Assembly (NCBI RefSeq): GCF_000219625.1
Contig: NC_018213.1
Span: forward strand, 1,482,055 to 1,546,054
Direction: 5' to 3'
Source: Zymoseptoria tritici IPO323
Taxonomy: Eukaryota > Ascomycota > Dothideomycetes > Mycosphaerellales > Mycosphaerellaceae
DNA length: 64,000 nucleotides
Shown here: one piece after another, positions 1-10,024 of the stretch
Layout: each line of letters opens with the position of its first letter
Numbering within the stretch: position 1 is the first letter of the stretch
Translations under genes and position numbers: made by a program
The notes under the pieces: model-generated
Seen by the model: only the letters and a program-made list of their open reading frames with translations
The model's database searches: none
What the model was told of the DNA's origin: nothing

Positions 1-677
1 CACCTTACTACCAGTATCAGCAATACCAGCCGACGAGCTCATTACCTGTCAACGTACCGGGCAAGAATGCACAGCAGCTTTACGTGCCTCGCCACAGTCG
101 TAACTCGTCTGGATACAGCCAGCTATCAGCCTCACCGCCGGAACGACCGGAGAGCGTTTCGTCCACCGGGGCAGGTCTCTACTCGTCCGCATCCAGCAAC
201 TACGGAGGCAGCGAGTACGACTCCTCCAGCGGTGCGACCGGCGTGGATCTTCTGGACTACATGAACGACCGGCTCTCGCAAGCATACAACCCTATTCCAA
301 TGGACAAGAATGTGGCGAGACAGGCTCAAATGTGAGACAGGCCAGTGATCCAAAGTCAACAATTCAAAAGCTGACAAGCAGCCAGGTCCGGCGAGCTCAA
401 TGCAAAGAATCGTGAGCTGCTCGGTCTGCAAGCACAAGCGAGGTCGCGGCTTGCAAAGACCCGGGCGAACTTTGCCGAGGGCATGAAAGCAGCGAAGGAA
501 GTCCAGCGAGATCTGGAATACACGCAGAAGAAAATGCAGTACGTGGAAAGCGTCTCGATAATCGGAAACCGTCCCAAACTGACCGCTTGCAGTGCTCTGA
601 ACGCTCGAGCAGCAGAAAAATACCCCGAGCAGTACCGTGCCGCAAGTCGACGATACCCAGCACCGGTGGACTTTTGA
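1..677 (+). CDS. KxDL-domain protein (KXD1-like), 5' partial
   Basis: The coding frame is already open at base 3, so the 5' end lies outside the window. Three exons can be joined: 3-331, 386-538 and 593-677, with introns 332-385 and 539-592 (both 54 nt, CTGAC branch points). The visible N-terminal part is low-complexity, rich in Q, Y and S. The second exon encodes a helical, charged segment around KTRANFAEGMKAAKEVQRDL, followed by a short C-terminal tail ending in YPAPVDF. This layout (disordered N-terminus, about 80-residue coiled KxDL region, conserved YP.PVD end) fits the fungal KXD1 family, a BLOC-1 subunit in endosomal maturation. Family assignment is from recalled pattern. The splice calls are strong because removing both introns gives a continuous, family-like helix. 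Confidence 0.7.
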
Positions 678-1506
678 TTTGCGCTCAATTCAAGAAAATA
701 TTGCCTGGAGTTGGGAGACGACATCCGTTTGCAAAAATGTACCAGAGCGTTACGACGGTCACTGTGCCGCTACGCAGACGACACGAGTGAAGTTTGAACA
801 AGCTTCACCAGCTACTGGCCCATGCGCGAGTACCTTGCATTGGCGTATGCGAGCGACTGCCGATTGTCTCGAAGACTGCAGTAGTCGAACGGGCATGCTT
901 CCGTCAACTACCACTGCCGGTCGATCTGCTGGTGCGGCAGGGTTGTGGTTTGCCGCGCGGCTGTAGGGACTCTGCTAGCGTTGTTTTGCTGCGTTCGAGG
1001 GAGCGATGGGTGGAAGATCATGTACAGAATGGTCTCTAATAAAGTTACTGACTCAGTTCGCTCGGCCTCGTTAACCGGCGCTTTTGTTCCTTTCGAACTT
1101 GAACCTTCACGGCTATCTTCTGCGTGCCGCCGCCTATGACTTGACGACCGCCCGGTGTATTCCTTACCGTTCGACGGCATCCATGGTATATCGCAGATGC
1201 GTGGACGCAACACAATCATCCCATCTCGTGCGACGGCCGTGTGCTTCGACCAGTAACTCGTCCACCGGCCGCCCATGAATGGCGAAGCGGCGATCGCTCT
1301 TGGCTAGCAAGGTTCTTGAAGTCTCCATACGTGCCGCAGGAGACAGAGCGAGTCAGTGCAGTGATGCCTGAGTGCTGCCCGATACGAGAGCCAGTCGCGC
1401 ACGTGATTGTAGGGTCGCCTTCTCTGTTTGGCATAGCTCACTCCTTCCTATTCGGGAAGCGCTCATTACTAAGCAGTCGTACTGAAGACTTCCGTGGCTC
1501 GTACTC

Positions 1507-1514
1507 GAATCTTC
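1507..1514. promoter_or_regulatory. Heat-shock element core GAAnnTTC
   Basis: A perfect inverted pair of HSF half-sites (GAATCTTC) lies 278 bp upstream of the Hsp30 start at 1785 and 132 bp upstream of its TATA box. A third properly phased nGAAn unit is not present, so this would be a minimal site. A looser GAA...TTC with 3-nt spacing occurs at about 1486. Function is inferred from position and consensus. Confidence 0.45.
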
Positions 1515-1638
1515 TGGTAAGGATTCGACATCAGCAACGAACATCTAGCAGTTTCTCAGCACTCTCCAGCAGTTTCTCGTCGACCATGCTGACGAATTCT
1601 TGGAGGGGAGCATGGCGAAATCCTTGTCCGTCGAAGGG

Positions 1639-1644
1639 TATAAA
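1639..1644 (+). promoter_or_regulatory. TATA box of the Hsp30 gene
   Basis: TATAAA sits 146 bp upstream of the preferred ATG at 1785 and 65 bp upstream of an in-frame ATG at 1704. TATA-type promoters are usual for inducible stress genes. The position implies transcription starting near 1670-1700. Confidence 0.6.
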
Positions 1645-1784
1645 GGTAGGGCCGCCGGCGAGGTAGTCTGCTTCCCATCAGAACAACAATCAGCAACACA
1701 TTCATGCAAAGAATCACATCCACAACACGCCAACGACTACCTCAAGTCATCCGCGTCTGCAACACTCACCAACCAATTCGCAAC

Positions 1785-2411
1785 ATGTCTCTCTTCAGCT
1801 CTCGCAACAGCTCTCCCTTCTTCGGCGAGTTCGCTCCCATGTTTCGCCTCATGGACGACTATGCCACCCACGTTGCCAGCAAGGACGGAGGCTCCAGCAT
1901 TTCCAAGTCCTTCCGCAGCTTCACTCCAAAATTCGACGTCAAGGAGAACAAGGAGAACTACGAGCTCCACGGCGAACTCCCAGGCATCGACCAGAAGAAC
2001 ATCAACATCGAGTTCTCGGACGCGCAGACTCTCACCATTAAGGGTCGCACTGAACACCACCGCGAAGAAGGCACTCGCCCAGCTGGTCTGATCGAAGGCG
2101 AAGTCGAGCAGGGCAAGCTGACCCAAGGTGAATCCAACAACGGTCACTACCACAAGCCTTCGGTCGAGGACGAGGGTGCCAACTCTGGATCATCCAGCAC
2201 TCAGGTCCAGAAGTCCGAACAGCTGCAGTCCAAGAAGAACGAGTCTCGCTACTGGGTCTCAGAGCGTAGCGTCGGCGAATTTGCGAGAACTTTCGCATTC
2301 CCCACCCGTGTCGACCAGGACAATGTCAAGGCGAGCTTGAAGGATGGCATTTTGTCCATTGTGATTCCGAAAGCTCAGGCTCCGTCGGCGAAGCGCATCA
2401 CCATCGAGTAG
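1785..2411 (+). CDS. hsp30: Small heat-shock protein, Hsp20/Hsp30 type
   Basis: An intronless 208-residue ATP-independent chaperone of the alpha-crystallin family, which binds unfolding proteins during heat or other stress. The N-terminal region (MSLFSSRNSSPFF...) is aromatic-rich as in fungal Hsp30. The alpha-crystallin domain starts at about residue 45 (FTPKFDVKENKENYELHGELPG). It is interrupted by a hydrophilic insert of about 70 residues typical of fungal Hsp30, then resumes with RSVGEFARTFAFP and the GILSIVIPK segment. The C-terminus ends RITIE, a variant of the IxI tail. The start at 1785 was chosen because it matches the family start. An in-frame ATG at 1704 would add an arginine-rich 27-residue extension. 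A HSE core and a TATA box lie upstream. Confidence 0.93.
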   Translation: MSLFSSRNSSPFFGEFAPMFRLMDDYATHVASKDGGSSISKSFRSFTPKFDVKENKENYELHGELPGIDQKNINIEFSDAQTLTIKGRTEHHREEGTRPAGLIEGEVEQGKLTQGESNNGHYHKPSVEDEGANSGSSSTQVQKSEQLQSKKNESRYWVSERSVGEFARTFAFPTRVDQDNVKASLKDGILSIVIPKAQAPSAKRITIE

Positions 2412-2927
2412 ATCGCTCATGGCAATGACCAGCACACATCCGAAGGCGTTTAGGGTACGATTGATTTGGAGGACTTCTTGATGAGGAAATGGCTGGTAAT
2501 GAGCAACGCTGTATATTAGTCACTGTATTGTAAAATCAAAATGGCATGGTTGATCGAACTTGTCCTCTGCTGTTCGTCAAAGTTTGAGTGAATGCTCTGC
2601 CAAATGCTCCCGACCAGACTGAGATCGAGTGTGAAGCCGTGCCAATAGTCGGACTTTCGTGCGCTCTCACTGACCAAAAGTGCCTTGTTTCCCGATGGGT
2701 GCGAAAGGTTGATGGAAGAACAGAAATGTGGCATCGAAGTCGGCACTGACGATCGCTGTGCTGGCCGAGGGAAGAGCCGCAACCCAGCTTCCAATAGAAC
2801 TACTCTGACACAAGTCATTGAAACACCCATCCACCACACACACCGCCTTCACGCTCACTCATCCTCTCATTCTGCTCCAAATTATTCTTTGTGTGTCCGT
2901 GTATGATCGCTGAAACAGTCGGCAACC
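2412..2927. other. Intergenic region, Hsp30 to Syp1
   Basis: About 0.5 kb between two plus-strand genes. It contains a pyrimidine-rich stretch near 2820-2890 just before the Syp1 start, as expected for a fungal promoter. No further gene or repeat seen. Confidence 0.6.
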
Positions 2928-5900
2928 ATGGCCAACAGTATGGACAGGCCAGATTACCCCGGCTTGCTGGTGAGTGCAACATGCTCCGATGCAAGGGTGG
3001 AAGAGCTCGACGGATGCGCCGGATGCGATGCGATGCTGAACCAATGCGTAGCAACAATTACAGCCTGCTCAGGCGGCTGATATTCTTAACGATCGTGTGC
3101 GCCAGGTCGGGAGGTTGAATACTACCATTGCGGATTGGCTGCAAGTGAGTTGAAAGAATGTTTGTCCTCACAGCTGCGACAAGGCTGATACAAGGTGCAG
3201 GAGCGGACTCGACTTGAAGAGCAATATGCAGCCGGCTTGCGTAAATTGGCGAGACAAAAGGTGGACGATGCAGACCTGGGGTAAGAAGCAGTGGACTTTC
3301 AATGCTGCTGGGTGGGACGAACTAACGCGGCGCGTAGTATTTTCACGGTACCATGGAATACCATGACGAGCTCGCTGGAAACTCTCGCCGAGTCCCATAC
3401 TGGCCTTGCAACGAGGATACAAGCCGATATTGAGCGACCACTCCGAGAATATGCCACCAACAATCGCGACATGCAGGCCATGACGACCGTTCAAGGCAAC
3501 CTCAACTCTCTCGCGAAAGAGGTCGAGAAGGGCCAGCAAAAGGTGGAGAAGCTACGGGTCAAGGGCGAAAAGGCGGATGCAAACAAGGTTGCCGATGCGC
3601 AATCAGACGTGGACAATGCTCGTGTTCAATGGAACTCGCAAGCTCCATATGTGTTCAAGGATTTGCAGTCTTTGGACGAGACACGCTGCAATCATCTCCG
3701 TGATCTCTTGACGCAGCTACAAACCCTCGAGGCCGATCAAATACAGAAGAGCAGCACTGCGCCGGAGCAGTGCTTGAATGTTCTGCTCAATGTGGAGACA
3801 CAGGATGAGATCCAGACATTCGTGCTACGAGCTATGTCCATGGCACAAAACCCAAGTTCTGCCAACGCGAATCCCAGGAACAGCTTCATGCCCGGCTCTT
3901 CTTCTGGCCCCAATCGAACGAGCTCTTCACTCGCGGCACCGCCAAGCCGAGATAGACCGGACGATGCCACGAGCCAGGTTTCGGAAGAGCCGAAAAAGGG
4001 AGGATTGAAGGGTCTGCGAAGACTTGGTACTGTCATGTCTCGAAGGAGGGAGAGCAAATTGCCGGCCATGCCCTTGCCATCTACGGCTGAATCACCTGAG
4101 CGAAAGCAGAAGTCCTCGCCATTTGGCAGACTTGGAAGAAGCAAGGAGTCGTATTCTTTGGAGCCGCCGCAGGAAGAAAACAATTCGCAACGCCCTCGTT
4201 CACCTCAACGTCTGGGCAGTGAGGCATTCGAGACACCCGAAACCCGTCAAGGAACCGCCAGGAGTTCTTCTGGAGCTCCACAACTTGGCCCTATCCCGAC
4301 ACTGAACGGCAACTCGACTGCGACGAGCTCTCATTCACCGATTGCCACAAACTTTCCCAACGGTAGTCACCAAGGAGATCTTGCCGATCTTCAGCCGCCG
4401 CAACCGTCTCCACGACACGCACCACAGCTATTTCAGCAACAACAAGCGCAGCCATATCCGCCGCCTTCCCAGCCATACCCGAACCAGCCACTGCCTCAGA
4501 TTCCTGTGGCCGAGACTCAGAGAGATGACGAAGGCTTCTCAGTTCCGCCCTCAAATCTTGATCCAATTTCGCAGGCTCAGGCGGAAGCTGCTGCGGAGGC
4601 CGGCTCGCCTCAATTCAACGTCAACATCCGCAATGCGCCGATTGAAGAAGAGGGTGGAGATGCCGCATTGGCAAGCGTGGCCACGAAGCTTGTAAGTAAG
4701 ACCACGCTTGAGTGAACTTTCGGTACTAATTAGAGGTATAGCAAGCACCCCCAGCAGTTAGTGCACGCCGAGCAGGCACAGTACGCGGTCGTCGCGACGC
4801 TCGCAACAGTGCTGCGGTCACAGGTTTCGCCAGCCCGCCAAGCTCGACCGATCTCACCACCGGCACGCTATCGCAAGCAGCGGAGCGATCAGCAACAGCC
4901 GAAAGGCTTGACCCTTCGGTCAGCAGTCCTGTCTCTCAGCCTATGCCGATGGTTGCAGAGTCTTCTACACCTTCACTTGTGCAGTCGCCTTCCGGTGGCC
5001 TAAGCCCTACATCGCCAACTGCTAGCAGTTTTTCACCTTTCTCACCCGCCTCGGACGCCCAGATACCGTTCCGTCCTTCTTCGAGAGCACTCAACTCGGA
5101 ACAGGCTGGCGACAGCAATTCCATTCGTTCTGGTCGCAGCACGGCCAGTCAAGGCATGAGGCATCCTGATCTCCACGAGCCAGGTCTCACCTCGTCCATC
5201 ATTGAGACAGTCTCCGCTCGCTTCGATCAGGGACAGATTGCGACGTCCTCTCTCATTGGCGAGATTGCTCTGGCTTACACTCCCACAGACGCCACCTCCC
5301 CTCCGGCATCACAGACGATTCGACTGGACCAATTCTCACGTCTGGAGAAGGTCGCCCCGAACCCAGCTTTTATCAGTCAGAATCTCGACAAGGAAGGCGA
5401 GTACACCGTCAATCTCGGCAACATTGCCAAGACCCAAATCGCGTTCAAGTACCAGCTTCGCCACGACGATGCAAACACCCACGCTCCTCTGCTCCTCGTT
5501 CCAGCCTACAAAATTGAGCCGACCCAGGCTTCCGTCATCGTCAGCTACTCACTCAACCCAGCATTCGCACTGCAAGGCCGCGAGAGCTTGACCCTTTCCA
5601 ACGTCCTCATCGCCCTCACTTTGGAAGGAGCTAAAGGCTCTTCCTGCCTCTCCCGGCCGACTGGCACTTTCGTTCGCGACAAGAATGTTATTTACTGGCA
5701 ACTTGGAGAGGTAACTTTGACTGCTGGTGCTGCGCCCGAAAAGCTCCTCGCTCGTTTCGCTACGGATTCTGAGGCCAAAGGTGGTAGCATCGAGGCACGG
5801 TGGGAGATCTCGGGTGAGAATGCGAGAGGGTTGGGTAGTCCGCTGGGCGTGAGTCAGCTGGCTGGTGCGGGCGATAGTAGCGCGGATCCGTTCGCGGACG

Positions 5901-5989
5901 AGGATGCCGTTGGCGGTGCGGCGACGGGGTGGAGCGGCGTCCCTGCGGTGAGAAAGTTGATAAATGGGAATTATGTGGCGAAGTCTTGA
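2928..5989 (+). CDS. SYP1: Muniscin endocytic adaptor Syp1
   Basis: Five exons were joined: 2928-2969, 3052-3144, 3201-3280, 3338-4691 and 4742-5989. They give 938 residues without a frame break. The N-terminal 250 or so residues form an F-BAR (EFC) domain: the first exons give LQQLQPAQAADILNDRV, then long charged helices follow (GNLNSLAKEVEKGQQKVEKL). The middle (about residues 270-600) is low-complexity, rich in S, P and Q, with PQPSPRHAPQ-like proline stretches suited to SH3 or EH partners. The C-terminal part (about 670-938) is a mu-homology domain (ETVSARFDQGQIATSSLIGEIAL) that binds cargo. Syp1 and FCHo proteins initiate clathrin-coated sites and influence septin organisation. Intron 1 was ended at 3051 rather than 3063 because that restores the LQP.QA segment seen in relatives. 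Confidence 0.92.
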
Positions 5990-6761
5990 GGGATTAGTGT
6001 GGTAAGTTGGATACTTGTACATTATGATACCCATTCGCTAGGGACACAGTTGTATAGAAGAGCAGTTGGAGGTGGCATGTTATTATCACACTGTTTCATC
6101 CCATCAAATTCCCAACGCTGTGATTCTGCGCTCGGGCTCGTGCGCAACGCCATATGTTGCATCTCTTGCGCTCCACGACGCATAACCTCCATTGAGTATG
6201 GTACTCCTAACACCCGTTTAAAAGCTAAGAGCTCACGGCGTCTCATAGCAACGATATCGCGAAGCATCCGACATCTGTCCTCGCTGTTATAGATGCCCCG
6301 ATGCTTTCGAAGCCAGTTCACCGCCGACATCACATCGTGAGGAGGCGGTCTTCACGGCTTCCCTATCGATGCTAAGTATCGTGGTGCTAGAGGTTCGGTT
6401 GTTTGCGGAGTGGGTCGCTTTGTTTGAGCACCGAACAGGAATGACACTGCGCAGAAGACGTTGATGACACGCTAGTGAGGGTTTGCATGTCATGCAGTTG
6501 GGAAACCAATTTTTGCCATGCTATGCGACCGAGCCACACGGCCGCGGATGCCAACACATATGAGATTCTTTACCGCATATTGCTCTTGAAGATTGCCGTC
6601 GCTCTGTTCCCGTAGCCAAGATAGCCAAGTTCTGTCAGACTCGATGCTTCAAGCTTAGCGGTTGCCTCTTCCTTCGCCATTCCCACTAAACAAGCCTGCT
6701 CTTCACCAACGTGACCGGTCCGCTCGTCGAAGGCGAAGAATCGCAGCTTCTGGGAGTTTGC
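5990..6761. other. Intergenic region between convergent genes
   Basis: Convergent 3' ends flank this 0.77 kb stretch. A minus-strand open frame at 6022-6330 (about 100 codons, rich in M and R, ATG at 6330) has no upstream exon or domain I can recognise and is left unannotated. Confidence 0.5.
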
Positions 6762-7946
6762 CTACTCCGCTGGACCTGCTCTGCTCGCTAATACCTCCTC
6801 CGCCTTTGCCTTTATCTGCTGCCATCTTCCTGTGGCCAGAAAGCCTTTTGCTTTAGAGACAGCTTCAACGATATCTCGACCTAACCATGCTTGCTCATGG
6901 TCTCCCACTGGATACTTCGGAAGTAGTGCTCGGATACATGTGCGCAGCGTCCTCAACCCTGAGCATGGTACTTCCGCTTGTTCCACGAGATCGATGATCT
7001 TTGACACTTCGTTCTCAACGTCGAGCCAAGCCAGAAAAGAGTCCGATGCGATTTTAGAACTCAGCGAGTACAATTGTTCGCATGCCCGCCCCTGGACAAT
7101 GACGGTCACGGAGCCAGTCGAGGTTCGCAACAGCACGCGACTTATCACCGTCCGGCCCTCTGGGCCATATTCTTCTTGCTCCTTTTCATGCGATATCTTG
7201 AGAATAAGAATGGAGCAGCCCGATTGATGAAGTAGTGCCGGGAGCGAGTAGAAGTGCCGGAAAGCAGCATCGTAGTTGGATAGCGCCATCAGCACACGGC
7301 TCGCTCGCACAGTATGGACCGGATAGAGCTTGGTGGCTTGATGGATCCCGATGATATGCGGCGCACTGATAGAGCTGGAGATGCCCAGACGTAAAATGGA
7401 AAATGGTTTTTCGTGGCGGACTGGCGGGCCGACCATCGCAAATCCAGTCGGTATGCGACGACTAACGGGGGTGTGAAGGCCACGGACAGGTCTAGTCCGG
7501 GAACGACCGACAGATTCCGAGAAACGGGGTTCCGAAATGCGGATCAAAGTCGTCGTGTCAAGATTGTCGTAAAGAATCTTGCCCGCCTCATTGTGGATCT
7601 GCTTGTTGGTCGCCAATATTTGCGGCCACGTGCTCTTCCATGGGCCCTCACTCTCTTTGCTGAAGTCCAAAAGCTCTTCATACACCAGCAATCTGAGCTC
7701 AGGGTGCAGGTCAAGGAACCTGAACCGAGCCGCCTTGTCGAGGTTCTTCAGCACTGTGATGCAGAAGTTGATGTCCTGTGGATCTAGGGTGGGGTCGCCG
7801 AGCGCTTCGATGGTCGAAACAACTTCGTCGGAAGTGATGGTGGCCGTGCCACATTTGTTCGCGATGAAGCCATGAAGCTCTGCGACAGTGCACTTGGTGT
7901 AGTCGAGTCCGAAATTTGTGACGAGCGGCGTGGTGGTGAACGCCAT
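6762..7946 (-). CDS. Uncharacterised fungal protein, F-box/2EXR-like hypothetical
   Basis: A single 394-residue open frame with no intron. I do not recognise a named family. Residues about 75-95 contain FRFLDLHPELRLLVYEELLDF, the hydrophobic LPxELRxxIYE-like pattern that opens many fungal F-box-like or 2EXR-domain hypothetical proteins. It is followed by a segment on IHNEAGKILYDN (compare LLxxcrxihxEaxxilY), which supports that grouping. The rest is mixed alpha/beta with no signal peptide or membrane helix. It lies tandem to the BTB gene on the same strand, with 281 bp between them. The open frame and composition support a real gene. The function is not known. Confidence 0.75.
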   Translation of the reverse strand: MAFTTTPLVTNFGLDYTKCTVAELHGFIANKCGTATITSDEVVSTIEALGDPTLDPQDINFCITVLKNLDKAARFRFLDLHPELRLLVYEELLDFSKESEGPWKSTWPQILATNKQIHNEAGKILYDNLDTTTLIRISEPRFSESVGRSRTRPVRGLHTPVSRRIPTGFAMVGPPVRHEKPFSILRLGISSSISAPHIIGIHQATKLYPVHTVRASRVLMALSNYDAAFRHFYSLPALLHQSGCSILILKISHEKEQEEYGPEGRTVISRVLLRTSTGSVTVIVQGRACEQLYSLSSKIASDSFLAWLDVENEVSKIIDLVEQAEVPCSGLRTLRTCIRALLPKYPVGDHEQAWLGRDIVEAVSKAKGFLATGRWQQIKAKAEEVLASRAGPAE

Positions 7947-8227
7947 GCTCCTCGAATCCGCGCTTCAGCGGTGTTGAAGAATGTCGAGTATCGTTGATGC
8001 GCAAAGTTGGCGCGGAGGGTGAGATTGTCGAGTGAAGCGAGATGAGGTGGTGGCAGCGCTGCGTTTGGAGGGTCGACGTCACTGGCACGTGAAAGGAGTG
8101 GAGCTTTGAGAGTGAATTGCCATTTTCGCATATCAGCCTAATAGTCTATCACATGTCAACGCCCTCACAAACAGATATCTCGCAGCCTTCCTAAGGGCAC
8201 ACCCACGGTGATCTGCATCGTATTCCT

Positions 8228-9400
8228 CTACAACATTTCCACATCCTCCGCGTCATCAGCCATATCGTCGGCAGAGAATTCCGCATGATGAGCCATGCAG
8301 ACTGCGACATCCAGCAAGAAATCGAATGGAAGCTGTCGTCGAGCTGAGACCTGGTCCGGGCTGTCACAGCGAGGGGCCCATATGCTTGAGTACACACGCA
8401 CCAACCAAGCGCGTAGCCAAGATGACTCGGGAGTGTTCTCGTAAGCCCTGGTGACAGTCTCGAAAGTGGGGAGGCCGCGCCCTCCGGTGAAGTCTTTCCG
8501 TACAGCAATCTCTTGATCGAAAGCGTTTGGCAGCTTGGCGCGAAGTTCGGGGCTGTCGAAGCGGTCTGCGAGAACGAACAACTCAACGAGACGATCAAAC
8601 ACATCGGTTTCTCCGTCATCTCCGGTTTCGCCGTGTTTCATGCCATCCATCGCTTCTTCGCGGTCGCCTCCAAGCTTCTCCTCCAGCGTTTGCTGCCACT
8701 GGAGAACCCTGTCGACTATTTGCGAGTCCGTTCGGCTTCCGTGCAAAGCGATGAGAACCTGAAGTTGGTAAGCATCGAGCTCGGATGCCTTGCAGCCTGG
8801 GAACGTATGATCCGCGAGTAGATTGCCCGGGTCAGTGGACGCCTCTATCGAAGCGTTAGTCGGCGAGCGAGCACCCCCTTTGATCTCTTCGTAGCGGAGG
8901 GCTGATGCCACGAAATCATCCATGTCGTTCACCGCGGGTTCTGCGGTATCGTCGGATGTTATGGACGTGTCATCGCCTGATCCGGACGCTGGCGGAGGAA
9001 TGTACTCGTCGTCCCCGTTTGGCTCCTCCGGAACCAGGCCCGTGGGCAAAGGCTTGCTGCTCCCACTGGGATCGATGTAAATGAGGCCCGTGTACAACCA
9101 AGCGATGAGACACTCGAAAGCCGCCGGAGTAACATCCTCTAAGCGGAAGACGTCTTCCGTGGCCCTGAAAGAATCAGTAGTGCACCATTCGGGGCTTGGA
9201 TCTAGGCACTCACTCTCTCATCTTGGTTCGGTATGCTGATCGAAAGTAGCCGAGCTTGTTGCAAAGAAGTTGCTTGTGGACAGCATACTGTTTCTGTTCT
9301 TGTCCGACAAACATGATGGTAACAGAGCCTAGAATCAGGCTGTCGTGATGTTAAGGGAGCGTCCGACAGCGAGGATTTGGCGTACATACCTTGGATCCAT
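8228..9400 (-). CDS. BTB/POZ domain protein
   Basis: Three exons on the minus strand: 9390-9400 (11 nt, carrying the ATG), 9214-9339 and 8228-9164. The introns are 50 and 49 nt, giving 357 residues. Splicing assembles a BTB fold at about residues 4-75: LGSVTIMFVGQEQKQYAVHKQLLCNKLGYFRSAYRTK, then DVFRLEDVTPAAFECLIAWLYTG. The remaining 280 residues are acidic and hydrophilic up to about 140, then alpha-helical with a second BTB/BACK-like stretch (VELFVLADRFDSPELRAKLPNAF). BTB proteins dimerise and often serve as substrate adaptors for Cul3 ubiquitin ligases. In this fungal subfamily the partner is unknown. The very short first exon means a start at the in-frame M inside exon 3 would miss the whole domain. 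Confidence 0.85.
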
Positions 9401-10024
9401 GATCTCTTTCGAAGAGGACGTGAGGGAAGTAGTCGTGACACTGGAGGTAGTCGCAGGATATGTGCAGCGCGCTTTGAGAATTGATAGCCGAGACTTTCCT
9501 GTTGGTATGAAACTTTCGATACTTATCAAGCAGGACTGGATTCCACTTCTGCCCGAAGGTGCGTGACTCTGATCTGTGAATGTCTGGGTTTACAACCACA
9601 ACATGACAAGTGAAGCAGACCTTGCAAGACTCTACGCGGCGATAGTCTGTGGCTCGTGTCATTCACCTGTCCCGCCCCCAAGGCGCATGCACGAATGCTT
9701 GCAGCAAACGGACAGCATCATGCGGCAGCGAGTTCGACGACACTTCACGTGTCAACTCGTGAAGTGAATGGTGGGCAGAGGTGAAGTGAAGTGAACGAGA
9801 TGAGAGCAAGAAGGTAATGTGAATGTCACGCGCAAATTAAAATAGACTCGCGGTACGGCCCTCTCCGAGTCTGGCTTCGCTGTGGCGAGCCAGGGTCCAG
9901 ACAACGGCGGGCAGGGGTCTTCGAGATTTCGACCTCTCTCCCCTGCCATGCAAATGGATTGGAGACTTGTTTGACGAGTTTCATGACAGAACCTTGAAAG
10001 CCTCGCTGGAATCCCAAACGAACC
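9401..10024. promoter_or_regulatory. Divergent promoter region, BTB gene and desaturase
   Basis: The 624 bp between two divergent start codons. It contains a perfect 9-bp inverted repeat at 9741-9766 overlapping a CACGTG E-box, followed by clustered GTGAAGTGAA motifs (9759-9795). No further gene is visible. Confidence 0.55.
9741..9766. repeat. Perfect 9-bp inverted repeat with E-box
   Basis: CACTTCACG and CGTGAAGTG are separated by an 8-nt loop. The left arm runs into CACGTG at 9746-9751, a bHLH-type site. The right arm is followed by two further GTGAAGTGAA copies. The site is 259 bp upstream of the desaturase start and 341 bp upstream of the BTB gene. A regulatory role is inferred. Confidence 0.5.

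Larger units (their letters stand above)
678..1784. other. Intergenic region, KXD1-like to Hsp30
   Basis: Intergenic stretch of about 1.1 kb. It holds the 3' flank of the KxDL gene and the promoter of the small heat-shock protein gene. Open frames in 790-1670 overlap on both strands, have no signal peptide or domain pattern and look like chance. Confidence 0.6.

Noticed and set aside
6022..6330. About 100-codon minus-strand frame, rich in Met and Arg, in the gap after Syp1
   Set aside because: No upstream exon, signal peptide or domain. It lies in the 3' flank of convergent genes and uses many rare-looking codons (TTA, GTA), so it looks like chance.
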